A stretch of 64,000 nucleotides of DNA, from the NCBI RefSeq assembly GCF_014199305.1, contig NZ_JACIJK010000008.1, positions 1 to 64,000 of the forward strand, written 5' to 3'. The notes under the pieces are model-generated. The model had not been told where the DNA came from and did not search any database. It worked only from the letters and a program-made list of their open reading frames with translations. Every line of letters begins with the position of its first letter. Within the stretch, counting starts at the first letter, position 1. The translations under genes and the position numbers were made by a program. The DNA is from Sphingomonas aerophila. GTDB lineage: Bacteria > Pseudomonadota > Alphaproteobacteria > Sphingomonadales > Sphingomonadaceae. This document shows positions 24,537-32,482 of the stretch, piece by piece.

Positions 24537-26210
24537 TTAGAGGACGTCCATCCAGACTTCGATAGCTGTAGGCTCTTCAACTGAAGCAAGACCAAGGGCC
24601 ATCATCATTGCTACAAAGCCGTCGATCTTTGCCTCGTCACGGCGAGGCGGCTTCTCAGGCTTGATGAACTCTCCACGCTGTCTGGCGACGACATTCCCAG
24701 TCATCCAGCGCATCATGCGGTTGCCATTGTGCTTGAGCCTGCCGAGCGCGATCAGCTTTTCGAACCGGCTCATCGGTGTGTGTAGGTTCTGGAAGTTCTG
24801 TGGGTAGGTTCGGACCGGCAGGCCGCTCTCTCCCAAGCGCTGCGCCATCATCGCTGCTTGCCATTGGTCGAATGCTATTCCCTGGACGTTGAACCGCTCG
24901 CAGAGCGTACGAAGCTGCGCTTCGAGGGCCGCGAAATCAGTCTCATTGTCCGAGGTAAGCGTCAGGTCTTTGCTGTCCGACCATTCGCGATACGCGGTGG
25001 CGTTCTTGGGCTGTCGCTCGATGGCCATCTCGGGGAGGAACAGGAAGGGGTAGAAGTGTAGGACAGGCTCCGGCTCTGGTCCTTCCACCAGTAGGCCGAT
25101 TGCGGTCGTGTCCACCACGCGCGAAATGTCCACGCCCATCCACGCCTTGCTGCCATCCGCTAACTCTTCGAACGGAATCGCGTCTGCGTTGCCGTCCCAA
25201 TCCTTCATGTTGACCCAGGCTTCGTTGCTGGACTGCCAGACATTGAGGTGCTTGGTCAGCAGGCCGGGCTTCTCGCTCGGCACGTTCATGGCCGTCTGAT
25301 ACAGTTCGCGCAGTCGTGCTTCGGTGAAGCTGACGCCCACATTGGGGTTGGCCTTTTTCCAGACCTCGAAGTCCCGCCAGTCGTCGCCCTTGTCGATTGT
25401 GTAGATAGCGCTGAAGCGGCGCTCGTCCGTCATCTCGCCCGCGAGAACCTGCTCGCACTGCGCTTGAAGCAGTCGGCAATCACCGGCCTCGTTGAAGCCT
25501 GCCGTGGTGATCGTGATCAGCAGGGGCTGAGTACGGGCACCCATGCCCGTGAGCATCGTCTGTCGCTGGCGAGCGAAGTTGTGGTTCTCGTGCGCCTCAT
25601 CCAGAATTGCGAGGTGCGGGTTTGATCCGTCAGGCGGATCGCCGATCATGGGCTCCAGGAAGCTGCCGTCTCGCGTCTCGATCTTCTTCTTGGTGACGCG
25701 CACGCCGTAGTGGGTGACGAAGCCGGGTGAGCGAGTGCCCATCTCGCGGCAGGGCTGAAAGCAGAAATCCGCCTGCTTGAGAGCAGTTGCGCCAATGTAG
25801 ACCTGGGCTCGGGCCTCGTAGTCGGCCACCAGCATGTAGAGCGCGATCACGGCGGCGAAGGTGCTCTTGCCGTTCTTTCTAGGGATCTCGATGAAGGCTT
25901 CGCGGTGTTTGCGATGGCCATGTTGGTCCACGACGCCAAACAGCGCGGCCAGTATCCACACCTGCCAGGGCTCAAGGCGCAGGCGCAGCTTCTTGGCCGC
26001 AAGGGTGCCTTCAAGGTACGGGAACGTCTGAGCAAATAGGCAGACACGCTCGACCTTGGCGGCGTCAAACGTCCACCTGTCGCCTTCGACGGCTTCCAGG
26101 AACTGCTCGCAGCTTGCCTTGATCTGCCAGCAGGCCGCGATCTCACCGGCAACGACTTGCTTGGCGTAGCGAAGCGCTACGTCCGCGAAGTGCCCTTTGC
26201 CCTTGCGCAT
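24537..26210 (-). CDS. Terminase large subunit, 557 aa
   Basis: DNA-packaging motor. The ATPase has Walker A IPRKNGKST (residues about 110-118) and Walker B LAILDEAHE. The nuclease shows WMGVDISRVVDTTAIGLLVE, GIAFDQWQA and DEAKIDGFVAMMMAL with the metal-binding aspartates. This is the Terminase_1 family, full length. The ATG is 2 bases after the small-subunit stop. Phages of this terminase group often use cos sites or HNH-assisted cutting, and an HNH gene lies upstream (29140). Confidence 0.92.
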   Translation of the reverse strand: MRKGKGHFADVALRYAKQVVAGEIAACWQIKASCEQFLEAVEGDRWTFDAAKVERVCLFAQTFPYLEGTLAAKKLRLRLEPWQVWILAALFGVVDQHGHRKHREAFIEIPRKNGKSTFAAVIALYMLVADYEARAQVYIGATALKQADFCFQPCREMGTRSPGFVTHYGVRVTKKKIETRDGSFLEPMIGDPPDGSNPHLAILDEAHENHNFARQRQTMLTGMGARTQPLLITITTAGFNEAGDCRLLQAQCEQVLAGEMTDERRFSAIYTIDKGDDWRDFEVWKKANPNVGVSFTEARLRELYQTAMNVPSEKPGLLTKHLNVWQSSNEAWVNMKDWDGNADAIPFEELADGSKAWMGVDISRVVDTTAIGLLVEGPEPEPVLHFYPFLFLPEMAIERQPKNATAYREWSDSKDLTLTSDNETDFAALEAQLRTLCERFNVQGIAFDQWQAAMMAQRLGESGLPVRTYPQNFQNLHTPMSRFEKLIALGRLKHNGNRMMRWMTGNVVARQRGEFIKPEKPPRRDEAKIDGFVAMMMALGLASVEEPTAIEVWMDVL

Positions 26211-26212
26211 GG

Positions 26213-26572
26213 TCAGGCATCCGGCAGAGCGCCGTAGGGGTTAGCTTCTGCCGATAGAGGATTGGCGTTGGTGCCAGTAGTGGTGCGTGAACTTAGGCCG
26301 CTGATGCCAAGCAACTCGGCCAGCTTGCGCTTCTCGGTCAGGTACGCTCCGCGTGGCACATCGCCCTTGGCAAATGTCTCGCGGCAGACAGCCTCCAGAG
26401 AGCAGTAGGTCGCGAACGTGCTGGAATGACTGGCGTTGATGCCGTTTGCTATTACGTGCTCGATCACCTCAAACCACACATCCTGGGCGGAGGCGGTAAG
26501 GTAGTCGGGCATCATCGGCTTGCTTGCCGGTCCCGTATTGAGCGCTTGTGCTGGCTTAGGTCCTCTTTTCAC
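26213..26572 (-). CDS. Terminase small subunit, P27-family, 119 aa
   Basis: DNA-recognition partner of the large terminase. The sequence MKRGPKPAQALNTGP, then DYLTASAQDVWFEVIEHVIA, YCSLEAVCRE and LAELLGISGLSSRTT fits the P27-type small terminase. The GTG start at 26572 has no Shine-Dalgarno and is preceded by CTAAGTA at 4 bases. A strong hairpin with a T-rich tail (26587-26618) lies immediately upstream in the same direction, so transcription must either pass it by antitermination or start within the last few bases before the gene. Confidence 0.8.
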   Translation of the reverse strand: MKRGPKPAQALNTGPASKPMMPDYLTASAQDVWFEVIEHVIANGINASHSSTFATYCSLEAVCRETFAKGDVPRGAYLTEKRKLAELLGISGLSSRTTTGTNANPLSAEANPYGALPDA

Positions 26573-26586
26573 AAGCTACTTAGCGC

Positions 26587-26618
26587 AAAACGAGAAAAGG
26601 CGGCGATTGCTCGCCGCC
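26587..26618 (-). terminator. Rho-independent terminator upstream of terS
   Basis: On the minus strand GGCGGCGA, GCAA loop, TCGCCGCC (26599-26618) is followed by TTTTCTCGTTTT. It is oriented to stop transcripts coming from the regulator/HNH side before they enter the packaging and structural operon. This is where a late antiterminator would act if the phage uses one. Confidence 0.75.
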
Positions 26619-26792
26619 CTGGTTGTTCCTATCCTTCGCTCCAATTTGCCACAGCTTACGTTGCGGAGCGTTTACTCATTGCTTCGATGCTTAACCTAAT
26701 GACTATGGGCGGCGCACATCTGCGAGCAGGATAGGCGTTACCAGGATCGTGACCAACGACCCTCTATGAAGCAACGTAGCTTGCCCTTCGTT

Positions 26793-27365
26793 CTACTTAT
26801 CAGACTCGAACGGATCAGCAGGATGAGCCTTCAGTATCTCGGCGGCACATCGTTGAAGCATGGCCACAGCCTGCCCAGAGCCGTCTAATTTGAAGCCGCC
26901 AATGTAGTTGCCCTTGTACTCGAATGAGACACCCTGACTGTCTCTCATGTCGGCAAGGAAAACATCGCCTCCGAATTTCATTATCAACCCCTTGGACCCG
27001 TCGGTGCTCGAGGTTCCTTTGGCGGTCAACTCTGGCCATCCATCGTCTACCCGACCACGTTTCAGGAAGGCGACCTTGATCCTATAATCCTGGTCGTCCT
27101 TGATGGCTTTGAAGTCAGGGAAGTAAACAGCAAGGCCCCCAGCGTTCTCTCGGGGTCGCCACTGAAAGATCAGTTTGCCCTTCTCATAGCCTGATGCGGC
27201 TGAGCAGGCATCGTACTCAGACTCTTTAAACACCTGCCATCCCGCGATCTCGCCGTAGTAATGGGGGCTGGGGCTGCTTTCGGCGCTTAGCGCAGCTGAA
27301 GGGATCGTCGCTATCGGTAGCGCAATCCAGAGAAACGTCCGAACCAAAACCCTAACAACCCCCAT
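26793..27365 (-). CDS. Secreted protein of unknown function, 190 aa
   Basis: A signal peptide (MGVVRVLVRTFLWIALPIAT ... ALSAES) precedes a soluble domain beginning SPHYYGEIAGWQVFKESEYD. One Cys pair (DACSAA; QRCAAE) could form a disulfide. I do not recognise the fold; it reads like a periplasmic beta-rich protein. In a prophage between terminase and regulator genes, it is probably cargo that alters the host envelope. The start at 27365 has only a weak ribosome site. TAAGTA-type motif bases overlap its stop (26794-26800). Confidence 0.6.
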   Translation of the reverse strand: MGVVRVLVRTFLWIALPIATIPSAALSAESSPSPHYYGEIAGWQVFKESEYDACSAASGYEKGKLIFQWRPRENAGGLAVYFPDFKAIKDDQDYRIKVAFLKRGRVDDGWPELTAKGTSSTDGSKGLIMKFGGDVFLADMRDSQGVSFEYKGNYIGGFKLDGSGQAVAMLQRCAAEILKAHPADPFESDK

Positions 27366-27371
27366 TCTAAC

Positions 27372-27503
27372 CTATTTGCGCGGCTTGCCTGCGTCAGAGC
27401 GCTTGGCCCTGATCCTCCCCGACTGCGTTCGAGTCCGATCTTTCCCATAGTTCGGTCCCGACTTCACCTTAGGCCACAAACCACGTCCACCAAACAAGCC
27501 CAT
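27372..27503 (-). CDS. Small basic protein, 43 aa
   Basis: Too short for most gene callers. ATG at 27503 is preceded by GGAGGTCAAC, an excellent ribosome site. The peptide begins MGLFGGRGLWPKVKSGPN and is followed by a Lys/Arg-rich stretch ending RSDAGKPRK. It ends 7 bases before the start of the secreted-protein gene, so the two are co-transcribed. High positive charge suggests nucleic-acid or membrane binding; function unknown. Confidence 0.65.
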   Translation of the reverse strand: MGLFGGRGLWPKVKSGPNYGKDRTRTQSGRIRAKRSDAGKPRK

Positions 27504-27782
27504 GTTGACCTCCAAACAGTTCCAGCCCGCCGCCCTCAGGTAATTTAATTCACCCTGGCGCCTTTTTGAGGGGGTGGGTGTGGCTAGCGGGGCGTGATCC
27601 TCAGATTTTGACTGCCCCGTTGCCCGCTGGCCCTCAGAGACGCCCTGTGAGGGCCTGGAACTCTGAGGGGAAACAGGATGCTTCCCAAACCGGATTGGCC
27701 CGCAGAACGCTCCATAGGGGCAGTACGGGGTTTGCTCTGCTAAGCCACTGGAGTGTAAGCGGGAGCAGGAGGGGATCTGACT

Positions 27783-28472
27783 ATGGCGAGATGGGGCGCG
27801 GCCGTTTTAGCTTTGGTACTGCTTATCGGGGCGTTCGCTTACTGGAAAGTCAGTGACGAGCAAGCGAAGCGTGAAAAGGCAGAGCTTGAGCTGGGTCTCG
27901 CAGCATCAAAGATGATAAACGTCAGTTTTCAGCAGAAAAGTGACCTTGTCGTCGAGACCTTGTCTGGCGACGTCGTGGCAAAGAGCGATTGTCAGGGCAC
28001 GATCTTCCACCCGGAACAAACAACCAAGGCCCCAGTAACGGTCGACTACTCGGTGCCACTTCGAAAGATTGGTGCGTCAGCATACAGCTGGAGCAACAGT
28101 CAGCGGCGGCTAACCATCACGATCCCTGACGTGCGGATCGGATCGCCAAACGTCGACATCTCTCGGCAGGTGGTTCGTCAACGCGGCTCGTACATCTCGC
28201 GCGAGTGCGGCTTGGTGCTGGCCCGTAAGGCGGCAAAAGCTCTAGCGGCACGAGCAACCTCAACCGCAGAGAAAGAAGAAAACATGGAGCGCGCACGATC
28301 ATCGGCGCGCGAGGCAATCACAAGGCTTGCCAATGGGGTTCTGAATGGGGCCGGCATGAGCAATGTGCGCGTTGCGGTACTGCTGGCGGGCGAAACTCCC
28401 AAAGCTGTTCAAGGCGAGCGATGGGATGAAACTCGGCCGCTCTTAGAGGTGCTCGGCTCCCAGAACAGCTGA
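27783..28472 (+). CDS. DUF4230 membrane-anchored protein, cargo
   Basis: 229 residues: a single N-terminal membrane helix (WGAAVLALVLLIGAFAYW), a charged linker, then a mainly beta domain (VDYSVPLRKIGASAYSWSNS, RRLTITIPDVRIGSPNVD) and a C-terminal helix. This order matches the DUF4230 family, whose role is unknown. It starts at ATG 27783 after AGGAGGGG. It is on the opposite strand to the late genes and has a hairpin (28516-28534) after it, so it has its own transcription unit, as expected of a lysogen-expressed cargo gene. Confidence 0.65.
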   Translation: MARWGAAVLALVLLIGAFAYWKVSDEQAKREKAELELGLAASKMINVSFQQKSDLVVETLSGDVVAKSDCQGTIFHPEQTTKAPVTVDYSVPLRKIGASAYSWSNSQRRLTITIPDVRIGSPNVDISRQVVRQRGSYISRECGLVLARKAAKALAARATSTAEKEENMERARSSAREAITRLANGVLNGAGMSNVRVAVLLAGETPKAVQGERWDETRPLLEVLGSQNS

Positions 28473-28515
28473 GTAGCACTCGTGGTCAGGCGGTCATGGT
28501 GCGAGATCAGCTTGT

Positions 28516-28534
28516 GGGGAGGCTTTGCCTCCCC
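28516..28534. terminator. Bidirectional hairpin terminator
   Basis: GGGGAGGC-ttt-GCCTCCCC between the convergent ends of the DUF4230 gene (28472) and the MucR-like gene (28542). The stem is strong and symmetric; no long T-run on either side. Confidence 0.6.
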
Positions 28535-28541
28535 AGCTGCC

Positions 28542-29057
28542 TTACTCGTCTGAACCGAGCGCCTTCTTAGCCGCATCCAGTGCTGCCTTGCCGCTTTTGC
28601 GGACCGGCTTAGTAACTGTCTCGGCTACCTCCGCGACGGCTTCTTTGGGCTTGCGGCCCAGGCCGATACGCTTGGCCATATCCCGACGCGCATCGCTGTA
28701 GTTTTCAGCCACTATGGGGTAGTCGGACCGGAGGTTGTAGCGAGCGCGGTACTCGTCAGGGGTCAGGCCATTGCTGGACAGGTGACGACGCAAGGTCTTG
28801 TAGGGCTTGCCGTCAATCATGCTGATGATGTGATCCTTGGACGCGAGGCTCTTACGGACGCTCACCGCTGGCGTGTACTCCTGCGCTGGCTGCTCAGGTG
28901 CTTCCGGGGCCGCTGGTTCGTTCAGCTTATTCACTGCCTGGAACATGGACTGAAGGAACGTGGGTACATCCTCGTTCGACGTGCGAGTGTTGGGATTGCC
29001 CAGCCAAGCGATGGTCAGTTCCGTTGCTAGCTCGACGCTGTTGCTGTCGGTGCTCAT
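28542..29057 (-). CDS. MucR/Ros-family regulator with degenerate zinc site
   Basis: 171 residues. The core KDHIISMIDGKPYKTLRRHL followed by LTPDEYRARYNLRSDYPIVA and ARRDMAKRIGLGRK is clearly Ros/MucR. In canonical members the C-x2-C pair of the zinc finger lies in the DHI-CLE-CG segment; here it reads SMIDG, so both cysteines are absent. MucR-like proteins are H-NS-like silencers that bind AT-rich targets. The N-terminal 90 residues are acidic and Pro/Ala-rich, the C-terminal 40 Lys/Ala-rich. In a prophage it may control late genes or the lysogenic state. The ATG follows AGGAATTACT. Confidence 0.8.
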   Translation of the reverse strand: MSTDSNSVELATELTIAWLGNPNTRTSNEDVPTFLQSMFQAVNKLNEPAAPEAPEQPAQEYTPAVSVRKSLASKDHIISMIDGKPYKTLRRHLSSNGLTPDEYRARYNLRSDYPIVAENYSDARRDMAKRIGLGRKPKEAVAEVAETVTKPVRKSGKAALDAAKKALGSDE

Positions 29058-29139
29058 AGTAATTCCTAGTAATCAGAAAAGGGGACCCGCCGCATACGTT
29101 GCTGACGGGTAGGGTCCATATGCTGATCTACCCGGCGTA

Positions 29140-29436
29140 TTACCACCCGCGACGAATTCTTTTTACGTCTTCCCTGGTCTTTTCCACATGACAGGGCCGA
29201 CATAACGACTGAGTGTTATCCCATTCGTCTTTGCCGCCCAACGCTTTAGGCTTAATATGATCAACTTCCTCAGCTGCCGTTACGTGGCCTCGTGCTGAGC
29301 AGCGTCGGCAGAGTGGTTCCGCATCTAGTCGCCTGTCGCGCAGCTTCTTCCATTCGGCGTTGTACCCACCTGTGAGATTGACCTTCACCACAGGTGTGAT
29401 CGGTTGGATGCTGAAGCGCGGTGTTCTCTTAGGCAT
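29140..29436 (-). CDS. HNH endonuclease, 98 aa
   Basis: Small HNH nuclease: CRRCSARGHVTAAEEVDHIK, then NTQSLCRPCHVEKT, giving the two CxxC zinc pairs around the D-H-I catalytic segment and the final His. Such nucleases beside terminases are needed for DNA packaging in HK97-like phages. The ATG at 29436 lacks a Shine-Dalgarno and has CTAAATA 4 bases before it. It is the first gene of the minus-strand late region, separated from the terminase genes by the regulator and cargo genes, which is unusual. Confidence 0.88.
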   Translation of the reverse strand: MPKRTPRFSIQPITPVVKVNLTGGYNAEWKKLRDRRLDAEPLCRRCSARGHVTAAEEVDHIKPKALGGKDEWDNTQSLCRPCHVEKTREDVKRIRRGW

Positions 29437-29558
29437 TCAGTATTTAGAGAGTAGCACCATGCCGTTATGGCACGGCTCTTAAACCAGAGCAGCTTGAGTG
29501 TTCCCCGAGTGGTTGCTAGGTAGCCCAGCAGTGTCGCGGGGGCGACTTGGGGGTATTG

Positions 29559-30356
29559 ATGTCTTTTCGTTTGGCCTTGGGTCTTGCTGCCATGTCGCTT
29601 GCTGCGCTTGCCACGCCCGCAACAGCTAAGCCGATGAAGCATGTCATCTTAGGCACGATCAGCCCCGAGTCGTACGATGGCGACAATTTCTTCGGTGTCG
29701 GGCCGGATGTGTTTGGTCAAAAGATCAAGGTCGTTTTCACCTTTGATAGCGAGATGAAGCACGACTACTCGGGCGGTTGGGAGTACGATCAGTACTCGTT
29801 CATCAATACTGGCTCGGCGGGCACGACACTGTCGGTGACTGTCGGAGACAATGTACATTTCGCCACAGGCAATGCCTCGATCCAGTCTTGGATCTCGAAG
29901 AACGGGATCTACTGGAGTGTAGGTTACGTTCAGGAGGAAGATCTAAGCATCTATCCTTCCGACCCTAGGTGGCCGGGACACTTCGAATACGACGGGATCA
30001 GACACGAACAGAACATGAGCTTGGTGCTTGTTCCTGGGAAGCCAGTGTTCGACGGCCACGACTACGACGCCTCAGCAAACGTCGGGAACTTAGCAACCGA
30101 TTTCAACGGACAGCTAGGCTCGGTCAGCTTCATGACCTGTAACACTCATAATGACGAGAACGGCGGCGGCGACTCCTGCGATGATCAAAAGGGTGGCAGC
30201 GTCGCCTTTCGCGTGGATCACTTCTATAGCGCGCCCGTCATGGCGCCCGTTCCCGAACCGGCTACGTGGGCGAGTATGACTGCGGGCCTCGGTCTAGCCG
30301 GGGTCGCTGTGCGCAGGCGTAAGAAGCGCCTCAGCCGCTCAGGATCCGTTTGCTAA
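29559..30356 (+). CDS. PEP-CTERM sorted secreted protein, 265 aa
   Basis: A signal peptide (LALGLAAMSLAALATPATA), a beta-rich exported domain with one Cys pair region (MTCNTHNDENGGGDSC), and a C-terminal sorting signal: VPEPATWASMTAGLGLAGVA followed by RRRKK. That tripartite tail (PEP motif, hydrophobic helix, basic cluster) is recognised by an exosortase, which is not encoded here, so export would depend on the host. Start ATG 29559 after GGGG. It lies inside the prophage, convergent with a second PEP-CTERM gene; this pairing is unusual for phage cargo. Confidence 0.8.
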   Translation: MSFRLALGLAAMSLAALATPATAKPMKHVILGTISPESYDGDNFFGVGPDVFGQKIKVVFTFDSEMKHDYSGGWEYDQYSFINTGSAGTTLSVTVGDNVHFATGNASIQSWISKNGIYWSVGYVQEEDLSIYPSDPRWPGHFEYDGIRHEQNMSLVLVPGKPVFDGHDYDASANVGNLATDFNGQLGSVSFMTCNTHNDENGGGDSCDDQKGGSVAFRVDHFYSAPVMAPVPEPATWASMTAGLGLAGVAVRRRKKRLSRSGSVC

Positions 30357-30392
30357 GATCGGTGCCCTCGGTTCAGGACGCGGTCTATGCCA

Positions 30393-31637
30393 TCAGACCG
30401 AGAAGGCGTAACCGTCTGGGCGCGCAACGAGCGCCTTTCTTGAGCGCTTTCTGCGAGCAACCGCGCCCGCTGCGAGAAGCCCAAAGCCCATCATCAGGTA
30501 GGTGCTGGGCTCCGGCACGGGCGCGGTGATCAGTTGATCCCCGGTTTCCGCGAATGCTACCTTGAGTTCTCCGGAACCGGGTCCCGTTCCGCCGTTCGCG
30601 TCCAAGAAACCGGGCAACTGAGATATGAACTCTCCGGCAGGAGTCCGAAGTCGCAGTTCGTCGGCTGTGAACTTATCCAGCGCATCGGACTGAAGCTGGA
30701 GAGCTGTGAAGTCGCCGGCTAGCAGGGCGGCTTGTCCTCTCTCCAGAGAAGCCAGTTGACCGCGCTTCGCTTCAAGCAGGCGGGCAATGTCGGTGATCCC
30801 TGCGTTCAGGAACATGTCCTGTCCCGAGCCAAGCCCCGTCACCACATTCGATGAGGAGTTCGTATAGGCGTACACTTCTTGGTAGTTCGGGTCGGGTGGA
30901 TCGTTCGCCAGGCGTGTCTCCGTGGCGACCACCACCTGATAGTATGTGGTCATCAAGGCATAAGTGGAAGCTATCGCGAATCCAACGGGGCTGCCGGACG
31001 CAACTCCCAATCCTAGCCCGACGAGAGTGGAAAGGAGGTCACCCGCGCTGTTGTTCTTTGACCCAATCCACTGCCCGACCAGACTACCAGCTGCTTCCTT
31101 GATGCTCGCACCAAACCCCGAAAGCGCATTGAACAGGTCCAGCGTAGCCAGACTGAGCTTCGCATCGTTGGCGCGCTGTCTGTGTCTGGCCACTTCCGCA
31201 GGATCTTTGATAACGTTGATCGGGTTATTGGAAAGACGAAAAAAGTCGTTCGCACCCGACGTTCCGCCTTCGAAGACGGCTTGCTGGACGAACCTGAAGT
31301 CTCCCCCGGCATAGTAAGTGCCGGGGATCTTATAAGTGGTGGTGAACGCTCGGGAGACTGAGGTGGAACTGCCCGCCGCGCTAAACACACTGAAATTGTA
31401 GCCTGAGATTTTGCCGTTTCCGAGGCTGATCTGGCCGCTGACGGTTCCAGTGTCGTAGAGGAAGCCAGCGGGCGGTTTGGTCGTATCAAGGTTGAAGGTG
31501 AGGGTAGACGTTGCTTGCCGCCCGGCCACGACAGTTCCAGGGGACGTCAGACCGTATGAGTAGTTGTAGCCCTGAGCCGACGCCGCAGTGGCCATAAGAC
31601 ACGCCAGCAGTCCAATCCCGCTCGCAAGCTTCTTCAT
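30393..31637 (-). CDS. PEP-CTERM sorted secreted protein, 414 aa
   Basis: A signal peptide (MKKLASGIGLLACLMATAAS) precedes a large exported domain with a beta-rich start (YSYGLTSPGTVVAGRQATST) and a helical middle (KAEVARHRQRAND-like stretch around residue 160, glycine-rich LVGLGLGVASGSPVGFAIAS). The end is APVPEPSTYLMMGFGLLAAG followed by ARRKRSRK, a complete PEP-CTERM exosortase signal. The ATG follows GGAGG. The glycine-rich hydrophobic middle segment could interact with membranes. No catalytic motif or known domain recognised. Confidence 0.8.
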   Translation of the reverse strand: MKKLASGIGLLACLMATAASAQGYNYSYGLTSPGTVVAGRQATSTLTFNLDTTKPPAGFLYDTGTVSGQISLGNGKISGYNFSVFSAAGSSTSVSRAFTTTYKIPGTYYAGGDFRFVQQAVFEGGTSGANDFFRLSNNPINVIKDPAEVARHRQRANDAKLSLATLDLFNALSGFGASIKEAAGSLVGQWIGSKNNSAGDLLSTLVGLGLGVASGSPVGFAIASTYALMTTYYQVVVATETRLANDPPDPNYQEVYAYTNSSSNVVTGLGSGQDMFLNAGITDIARLLEAKRGQLASLERGQAALLAGDFTALQLQSDALDKFTADELRLRTPAGEFISQLPGFLDANGGTGPGSGELKVAFAETGDQLITAPVPEPSTYLMMGFGLLAAGAVARRKRSRKALVARPDGYAFSV

Positions 31638-31923
31638 ATCAGGCCTCCGCAGGGCACGCAGCTTCCTGCGTGTCGATGACTACACCACCGGCAATACCGT
31701 GTGCGCACAACAAGAGCCTGCCGCATCCTGTGCCGCAATAGGGCCTGGGAAGTACTACATCAGGGGTATAACAAACGTGCGGTTTCGGGCGCGAACCTCG
31801 ACGTTCTGGCAAAAAGTCGTACCAAAGCCCGTCTCGCCGACGATCTCTGGTCGCATCGCGAGGTGGAAGGCGCTTTACGATTGATGTCGGGGCAACAGGC
31901 TCCGGCATAGATCGGAGTCAACT

Positions 31924-32349
31924 ATGCCTAAGTTCAATCCCGCGATGCTCATTCCCGCAGTGCTCGTCAACGAAGCGTCGGCGAAGCGCTCCAGCAAAGA
32001 CATCGCACTTGCGGCAATCAACAAGATGAAGGAGCAATTTGAGGCTGGCCTTGCTTCCGAGGGCAAACGCAACTTCAAGCACACCGACGGAGAGAGGGTT
32101 CAGTTCTCCATCCGAGTGGCGAACACTGCGCTCGTGCTGGAGCGCGTCAAGGTCAAGGACACCGAAGTCGAAGTTCGCGAGATGACCTGCCCGACCGTCG
32201 CGTTCCTAGATGCGCTTTCCTACTATGCTGATCGTATCAAGGCGGACGAGTATTCGGCGCAGTTCGCAGCCCTGGATGGCAAGAAGGAGCAGCGTACCGC
32301 GAAGCTGCGTAACACCAGGGCCGAGAAGAAGGCAGCAAAGCCCGCCTGA
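31924..32349 (+). CDS. Unknown phage protein, 141 aa
   Basis: Starts at ATG 31924 after GGAG. Helical with a basic C-terminal tail (KLRNTRAEKKAAKPA); begins MPKFNPAMLIPAVLVNEASA. No signal peptide or membrane helix. It forms a single-gene unit with a strong terminator at 32370-32390. No family recognised; the location between cargo genes and the integrase is typical of prophage accessory or excision-related genes. Confidence 0.65.
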   Translation: MPKFNPAMLIPAVLVNEASAKRSSKDIALAAINKMKEQFEAGLASEGKRNFKHTDGERVQFSIRVANTALVLERVKVKDTEVEVREMTCPTVAFLDALSYYADRIKADEYSAQFAALDGKKEQRTAKLRNTRAEKKAAKPA

Positions 32350-32369
32350 AGACTTTAGAGACTAAACCT

Positions 32370-32390
32370 AGGCCCGCTTCGGCGGGCCTT
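32370..32390 (+). terminator. Terminator, GC-rich stem with TTCG loop
   Basis: AGGCCCGC-ttcg-GCGGGCCT followed by T: an eight-pair stem closed by a UUCG tetraloop, 20 bases after the stop of the 31924 gene. Confidence 0.8.
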
Positions 32391-32426
32391 CCTGCGTCTG
32401 CTGCTCACCGCTTGTAGGGTCATGGA

Positions 32427-32460
32427 AAGGCCAGCGCAGTGGGTGTCCCGCGCTGGCCTT
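32427..32460 (-). terminator. Terminator for the DUF2958 gene
   Basis: AAGGCCAGCGC (32427-32437) pairs perfectly with GCGCTGGCCTT (32450-32460). It lies just after the stop of the minus-strand gene at 32483 and, with the previous hairpin, insulates two convergent units. Confidence 0.7.
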
Positions 32461-32482
32461 GTCGCTTCCTACTATGCGCTAA

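Noticed and set aside
31639..31908. Open frames between the second PEP-CTERM gene and the 31924 gene
   Set aside because: Arg/Pro-rich with no ribosome sites; this is probably promoter sequence.
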